64,000 bases of DNA from Rapana venosa (lineage: Eukaryota; Mollusca; Gastropoda; Neogastropoda; Muricidae), in the NCBI GenBank assembly GCA_028751875.1, contig CM054135.1, positions 7,487,924 to 7,551,923 of the forward strand, given 5' to 3'. The position numbers were made by a program, and so were the translations under genes. Every line of letters starts with the position of its first letter. Position 1 is the stretch's first letter. Shown here piece by piece: positions 41,215 to 48,980 of this stretch. The notes below the pieces were generated by a model that was not told where the DNA came from, did not search any database, and saw only the letters and a program-made list of their open reading frames with translations.

Positions 41215-44200
41215 GCTTGTTTCATTCGCTTGCTTTCTCTCCTACCCATTTATGCCCCTCTCCCACTTTAAAGTCAGCATCGCTTAAGTCGAAGTACTTC
41301 CTGTAATGCTACTGTGAAATCGAGATATCCCACTGACGGATATGTCGAACTTTGGATTACTTGAAACATTTTTTTTACTTCCCTGAAGCTTCGACTTAAG
41401 AGGGTTCGACTGTACTGTCATTGGGCAAACTATCAGGATTATTCATTTAGTAATTTCTGAGTAAGAGGGGCATGAACATAGCAAGTGGTACATAGGATTT
41501 TATTCCCCGGCATATAGGCTGCACCTGCACTCGGCAGTTAAGAGGTTATGGGTCAAGTCTGGCGGTGATTTTTTTTTTCATTCACCATTAAAATATGAAG
41601 GGGGGGGGGGGGGGGGCAGGGTAGCCTAGTGGTTAGACTCAAGAGCATTACACTCGTGCTCTGATGACTCAGGATTGAGCCACCATGGAGGCTTTCACGG
41701 GGACTTTTCCCCTGGAGTTAAAATCAGTACAAACTCCACTTCCCTAAGTCTTTAAACCTTCTTCCAATGTGCAGAACGCATGCAGAACATGTAGCAGAGG
41801 ATTTTTTTTTTTTAAGATACAATAACAGTTTTGGAGCACAGTTAAAACTCTATATATATAATAATAATATGATTACAGTCATTCAAGTGAGCAGCAAACT
41901 GTGCACTGTTTAATGATAGCTAAAGAAGGAAGGTGGCAGGACAGTTTAGACATACATCTACCTAGTTAAATGTAAACCTTGAGGTTCTAGGTTCGATTCC
42001 TAGGCTTGACCTTTCTTCCCAGTTTGATGGGGGAAATTGTAACTGAATGTCAAGCCTGTCAGATGAGTTTCAAAACCACTTTAACCAGTCTGACCTGTGT
42101 CCTTAAGGACTTGTGCATGTCAAAAGAACCCACGAGAGTTGAACATCGGAAATAGCAGAGAGGTACCTTTCAACTGTACTGGCAAAATTCAAAATTGGTA
42201 GGTTCAATTCCCAACAATATCCCCAAAGTCAGAGTGTGGCTACCTTAATGGTGGGGGGAAAACGGGTCACATATAATTTGATATAAATCTCACAACTGGT
42301 GAAACCCAGAGAGGAACAAAAAAGACCCCTCAAAAATATCTATAGCTGACTTCTAACCCATGAAAGTGAAAAGCAAGCGTTTTCTTAAAAGTGAGATCAT
42401 TTTTTTCTCTGAAAATCTGATTAATCCTGCTTGGAATGAAAATATTTGTGAACCCCAGGATATTGTTCTGCCAATAGACTTGTTCACACGATTGCTTGGG
42501 CATTGTTACTTGTTGCTCATACAGTTTTGTTGGCAAAGCATACATGACATTACAGCACCTTCCAGTACTCGAGAGTTATTGTACATATAGATGTAAAAAA
42601 ATTTAATTTCAAAACAGAGCTTCCAACTTAGTCTGATGTGGTGTGGAGGAAGAAGGAAAGGAAGAGGGGAGGGGAATTTTATTAGGATAACATTTCTTGT
42701 TTTTTCTAACATAATGGAATCATTAATTCCACTACAAGGGTGACAGGAAGATAATTTAAAGAAAGGGTTAATTATTTTAAAAAATAGTATTTTGTTGCTG
42801 TATATGGCAAAGTCCAGTTATCGCGGCTGTTTTTTCTTCAAGCGAAATGATTGGTGTTTACATCCCTGTGACCGCAGATTTCTGCAGATACATTCCACAG
42901 TCTCCTGTGAGATTGTCCTTGTGAACTGGGATGGTCACTTCTTGGTAAGCAAAGGATCAAACACGAGAGAGCGGGATCCGAAGCCGGGACCTGGTCAGTA
43001 GATAGCATCCCCATTCTAACAATCGCAGGATTCCCTTTATATTTCTAAGTATAACGTTTATTTGTCCTTTTTTTTTTTTTTATTCTTTGTTATTTTTGTT
43101 TTTGGTCATTTATCCAACTGGCTGTTTTTTTTCAAAGGACTGGATTCAGACCTTACCGGTCCCCGCGAGAATTCGAGCTCATGACACGTTCCTCTCGTGA
43201 TTTCCTTACATCCGATTTTCCTCACCTACAGAACAATGTAGCAAAATGAACAGTACATAATAGGTCACCCCAAGGGGTTTGCAGAATGATTAATCAGTTG
43301 AAGATATTCCAATAGCTGATCAAATTCAGTGCAAGGACATTTATCTTTTTATTTAATACATCGTTACTGTACTTCCTTTTTTTTCCATCTATGTCATTTT
43401 ATCTTTACCTTGTCTTTCTCCCGCTGGTTTTTTTTTTCAAAAAGACTTATAAAATACCAGCTCTCTCCCACACAGAAGTGGGATGCGCTGGGCCTGACTA
43501 GTCAGGTGCTTTACAGCAGCACAACGCATTTTCGCTCATATGACAGACAACAATAGTTGCTGTCTGAACACACGTACATAATTTTCACACTGAAAAGGGT
43601 TTTGTCATAAATGGCAATTAATCCAATTGTTGAGACGATATTTCAATAGCTGCATCCCAACTTAAGGGAAGGTGACATTTAAATACTGTGGCAGTGCTAA
43701 AATAATGGGGGTTACTAGTGAACATTCCATATTTTTTTGGCCATCTAAATGATCAGTATTTCATTGACAACAACCACAGTTTTAACACCAAAATTTTCGT
43801 TAGAAGGGGACTTCTTCTCTAAAGATAATTAATCTAGTGAGTCTAGTTCTCTGTAAAGATATTCTACTGAGTCTAGCTCCCTCTGAAGTTTCTAAGTTCC
43901 CATTAGTATTAAATTGATGACTACCTGATATATTTTGTTAAACTTGTGTTACAGCAATGCGAAATGGTGGCCGATACAAGTGGCTATGGCTGTCGACCAT
44001 TTTTCACGGTCTGACTGTGGAGTGTGTCAGTTATTTTCTGCCGGACATCGACAACTTCTGGCATGCTCAGTCCATGGTCATGCTGCTTGGTCAGCGTCTG
44101 CCTCTTCACATCATCTTTGTCTGTAAGTTCTGTATCAACATCTTGCTTTTGGGTTGTTGTTTTTGTGTTTTATTATCTTGCAATGTTTTTTGGTGTGTAT

Positions 44201-47200
44201 ACATGTATCTTTCTCTCTCTTTTTTCTTATCTTTTGCTTTCATCATGTGTCTAAGATTAGTGTTTTCTTGTTTTTTTTGTCATTTAAAATTTAAAAATTA
44301 AATCCTCTGAAGTCGGAGTATGGCTGCCTATATGGCGAGGTGCTTGAAAAGAGTCATACACGCAAACTTCTCATCCGGTTCCTATCTCACAGTGATTCCA
44401 GGTGGGATGAGTGAGTTAGAGTGCATATTCTGGGCGACCCCCAGGGTGTAAAGCTGGGGAACGCACAACCAACAGCAAAAGAATTAAAAGTATTGATGCG
44501 TGTGGGGCATTGGATTCTTGGCTGGAAAGATAATGGATTTGGTTTGTTGGAAGGGATCAGGGAGGTGGAGGGATTCATTCCTTGGCTAGAGCTTCAAGTT
44601 CACCAAATTGTGATATTTTAGTGTATACATGTGACCATTTTTTCACCCCATTCAGGTAGCCCCATTCCACCTTTGGGGATGAAGTCTAAACACAACACCT
44701 GTGTGCATTTACATTTTGTCATCCATTCCTACATGCACAAAATGGCCCACTTTTCCAAAAGGCGGAACAGGCTTTTAACGAGTGTGCAAGATATTCTGCA
44801 TACAGTTGCACACGTTGCCTCGATCTACTTGTTAGGCAGGTGAACATGTAAACTGTTCTGCCACATTCCATCTCATCATGTGTTCAAATCCCACAAGCAC
44901 CATCAGAGGGTTTTCGGATTGGGACTGGCTTCTACCCTTAGTGAGTTTTTGCTATGGACTCAGAGGGAAGACTAGGGCCGCACAGTCAACATCATCCTCA
45001 TTGTGGATGTGATTTTGAGAGTGATGCTCCAATGACTTGACCTGCAAGCCTTGTTGACACTGGGATGTATCGTAAGAAGAAATGTAGAGTGCAGCCCTGT
45101 CAAGAAGTGTCAACGCAGGTGCATTTTCATAGCATTGAACTGAAGACCAAATACACACACACACAATGTATCACACAAGACAGCCCATGACTTACTTTTT
45201 TTGTATCAAAAGTGTTTTTGTTTGGTTAGTTGTTTTGTTGTTGTTGTCTTTGTTGTTTGTTTTTTTGGGGGGTGGTAACATATGAGGGGCTGTGTGCCCA
45301 AATCTGACAGTGTAGGAGAAAGTGCTTGATATTTTATCAGCGTGAAGAAATCACCAGTTCTTTGTGTGTGTGGTTATTGCAGATCCTGCCTTCATCTATA
45401 CAGCAAGCGTTGCAGTTTCTCACATGAATCTTCGATGGTGGGCAGAGCCTTTTGCAGGTGTGTATATTTTGTCTCTGCCTGTCTCTGTCACTCTCTTTCT
45501 CTCATTGTTCCTTTTTTTTTTTTCCTCTCTTATCAACAGAAAGAGGCATGTTAACATTATGTCTTTATTTGGGGGGGGGAGGGGGGGGGTTTAGAAAATG
45601 ATTTAGTAGTAGTTTTTGTGGTTTTTTTCATTTAGCATTGATATGTATCATATGGTTTATGTAAAGTGTCGCTGATAATGCTTACAAATTTATCGCATAA
45701 TTTAATTCACACTTACAATAAAGTCAACAATATTTGCTGTCTGAGCATTCGACGAAGAAGAAGAAATTAGTAGGCCCCTTCCTTTTACTAAGTCCAAGTG
45801 CAGTCAGTTCCTACTATAACTAGCTCCAGCTGGGATGGGATGGAATAGATAGCAACTGAGAGTGGCTAAAAGTGGGAGAAAATGGCAGCTGCAGCCTCCC
45901 AGAACAGTCTTCTTCTTCGTCGTCGAACACTCTTGTTGTCTGTTATATGAGTGAAAATGCGTTGCACTGCCATTAAGCGCCTGACAAGTCAGGCCCAGCG
46001 CATCTGACTTCAGCATAAGAGTATTGTTATCGTTTAAGTCTATCTTTAAAAAAAATATTTCGAAAAGCAAGAGAATGGACCAAGAAGGCAGAAAACAGAC
46101 AAGAAGGAGGTGAAAGGAAGAAAAGGAACAAGGCAGGAACAAACAGAGTGAAAGAAAATAAGAAATTTCTAGCACATCATTTCCAGAAGGTGGGGATGCC
46201 GTTTACACTGAGAGGCCCCCCGCTGGCATCCCTACGGGGGGACCAGGGCATTGTATGAGGCCGCCATGTTGCAGTGGGGCTGAGTGTGGTGCTGTTCGAC
46301 ATCCCCTTTGACATCATGGGCATCAAGCTGTTGTGGTGGACGTGGCACGACGACGACCCCAACATCTTTGACCGCCACTACTGGGTGCCCTGGACCTCCT
46401 ACTACTTCCACTCTGCCTTCGCCAGCAGCTTCACGCTGATCTTCCACGGGGTGCGCACGGTCTTCTGCTCCCAGATGCCCAAGTTCCAGTCCGCAGGGTC
46501 AGCTTGTTTGTTCTTTCTCTGTGTTTTTTTTCGTTTTACCACTTTAAGTCTCGAGATTTCTCTGCGTGAAATTCGGGCTGCTCTCCCCGGGGGGAGAGCG
46601 CGTCGCCACAAGAGCAGCGCCATCCTTTTTTTTTTCCTTTTTCCTGTCTGCAACTGTATTTGTTTCGCTATCAGAGTGGCTTTTTTTTACAGAATTTTGC
46701 CAGGGACAATTCTCTTGTTGCTGTGGGTTCTTTTACGTGCGTGGAATAATTTTGTGTAACACACGGAACCTCGGTTTATCATCTCATCCAAAAGACTAGT
46801 GCCCAGACCACCACTCATGGTCTAATGGATGTGGAAAAAGTTTCGGGCCCAAACAGGATTTGAACCACCGCACACTTCTGACCCAGACTTTTCGCATTCT
46901 AGACAGGCGCGTTACCTCTAGACCACCAATCCATGTGTGTACGTGTGTGTGTCTGGAGTGGTTGTGCTGGTGTACTGCTTTTGTCTGAGGTTTGGGGGGG
47001 GGGGGGGGCTGTTTTTGGTTGAGTTGGGGGTGTTGTTTTTTTTTATAGTGGGGTTTTTTGGTATGGGGAAAGGTTTAGATGGTTTTTTTTAGTGTGTATA
47101 TCTGCATGTGAAGATAGGTAGGTGTGTGTGCGTGCATGTGTGTGTGATATAAAGTAAAATATTTGGTTTTTTTAGTTTGTTTTGCTGTGGCAAAGTGCAT

Positions 47201-48714
47201 TCAGATTTTCTTTTTATTAATGCATGGCTAAGGACTCTGTGGTAAAATCATGTATGATTACCAATTCCATCGAAACCAACCCACCAGCATGGCACGTAAG
47301 CAGTATGTGTGTTGACGGCAGGTTTTTCTGTGAGGTCCTGTGTGCCGTCGTCACTGGGCTGTTCTCCATGCCCCTGGGGGTCCTCCAGTTCATCCCTGTC
47401 TACCATCCTTTGCACGACTCGCTGGGAATCCACTCCGAGGTCTGCGTGCTGATGCTGGTGTCGGTGTACATGCTGATTGTCTGGAGCGCCGACCGCTTCC
47501 CCTTTGAGACGGCCCGCGCCTACAATTCCTTCAGTCAGTTTTTGTTGTTTTTTGTTGTTTTGTGTGTTTGGTTTTGGTGTTGTTGGGGTTTTTTTTGGGG
47601 GGGAGTGTTCCCCAGCTACAGCAGTGAGGTTCACCAAATATGAGATTTTTTTAATGTGTGTGACCATCCACACATACACTCACACTCTCACATCACACAC
47701 ACCCCACACACACACACACACAGAACAACACACTCTCACAACATTGAGTCCACATCTACGACACCTTCAATTCCCGTTCACACATCATTTCCCGAGTACA
47801 CTCAGCAACCACTCTCCTGACAATCCTAAGAACATACAACCAGCCCCATTCGCGAAACACACAACACTGCACACACACTCATAACACCTCCACTTCAAGA
47901 TAGCCATAGTCCGGCAACTGACACAGAACAACACATCGCACACACAATGGAAACAAACAGCACATCAAATCTACCATCACCTCGAATAACAAAATAACAA
48001 TACAACACACACTCACAACACACACCATTGAGGCTGCTGCATTCCGACTTCAGGTGTCAGTTGGGAACTGAACCTACCCATTTTGTCATGACAGTGGAAG
48101 ACAGGTGCATTTTATTAATGTGCAAGCTCGGTACTGATGAAAGGAGTAGGCATCAGGTAACCTACTGGAGAACATGGACTAGGTATATATAGGGAGGTAC
48201 CTTGCTGCTTTTGCAATTTTCAACTGTATGGTTCTTTTAAGATGTGCCAAAGGGTTTGACCTAGTTTGGTGGGGACATTTTTTTATTTTTTAGTTTTAAA
48301 GTCGAGCTGTGCTTCTGAGAGTGATTGAATCAATGAAAAAGTAGATAAGGTTGTTTTTGTTTCTTTTGGTTTTTTTGTACATTTTTCTTTTTTTTGCTTT
48401 TATGTACGGTTTTTTGTTAGGGTGGGGATATCAGAATCGTTCATAGGTTTTGGGGGGGGGGGGGGGGGTGGTTCGTCGTTCTTGCTAGGCTCCAGGTTCA
48501 CCAGTAATGAGTTTTTTCATGAGCAACAGTATTTTGGGAGTGGGAGGGGGGTTTACCACCATTTAGGTAGCTGTATTCTCACTTCAGGGATGGTCATGAA
48601 ATTTTTCTAACCCTCATGGTTTGACTTTTGTAGCTGAAAGGTCAAAAACTCTGCTGTCCTTTTCATCTCCCCTCTCTCTCCTTCTCTCTCTCTCTCCCTA
48701 TCCTCTCCTCCCTC

Positions 48715-48756
<42 letters not shown>

Positions 48757-48890
48757 CTCCCTCCCTCCTCTCCCCTCTCTCTTCTCTCTCTCTCCCTCCC
48801 TCCTCTCTCTCTCCTCTCTCTCTCTCTCCTCTCTCTCTCACTCCCTTCCTCTCTCTCTCCTCTCTCCTCCTCCTCCTCTCCTCTCCTCTC

Positions 48891-48927
<37 letters not shown>

Positions 48928-48947
48928 TCTCCCTGTCCTCCTCTCCC

Positions 48948-48980
<33 letters not shown>

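Larger units (their letters stand above)
38041..41412 (+). mobile_element. Tigger/pogo-like DNA transposon with DDE and OTU remnants
   Basis: The right terminus read inward is CAGTCGAACCCTCTTAAGTC, typical of pogo/Tigger ends. The left terminus is a diverged version (CACCCCACTACTTTTAAGTC). Insertion is next to TA, as expected for Tc1/mariner-superfamily elements. Several AAGTCGAA and TTAACTCGAA subterminal motifs lie at 38055-38230 and 41280-41400. Inside are a partial DDE transposase (38257-39226), an acidic/basic minisatellite and OTU-protease frame (39478-40310), degenerate repeats (40560-40900) and a (CT)n tract (41148-41211). It is defective: the transposase is deleted and frameshifted. 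Confidence 0.8.
37450..41548 (+). mobile_element. TTAA-type element M2 interrupted by a Tigger/pogo-like transposon
   Basis: The left part (37450-38033) and right part (41413-41548) match the two parts of the 739-bp element at 31946-32684 in reverse. Outer ends read CCACTAGACTGCC and GGCAGTTAAGAGGTTA; the flanking TTAA sites have decayed to TTTAT and TTAT. The insert is described separately. Confidence 0.85.

Noticed and set aside
42360..42590. Candidate missing exon of the membrane-protein gene
   Set aside because: Hydrophobic residues are present, but no donor in the required phase follows and no family motif is recognised.
44421..44621. 66-residue frame (G-D-P-Q-G-V-K-L-G-N)
   Set aside because: Spans the junction of two dispersed repeats (families G and C).
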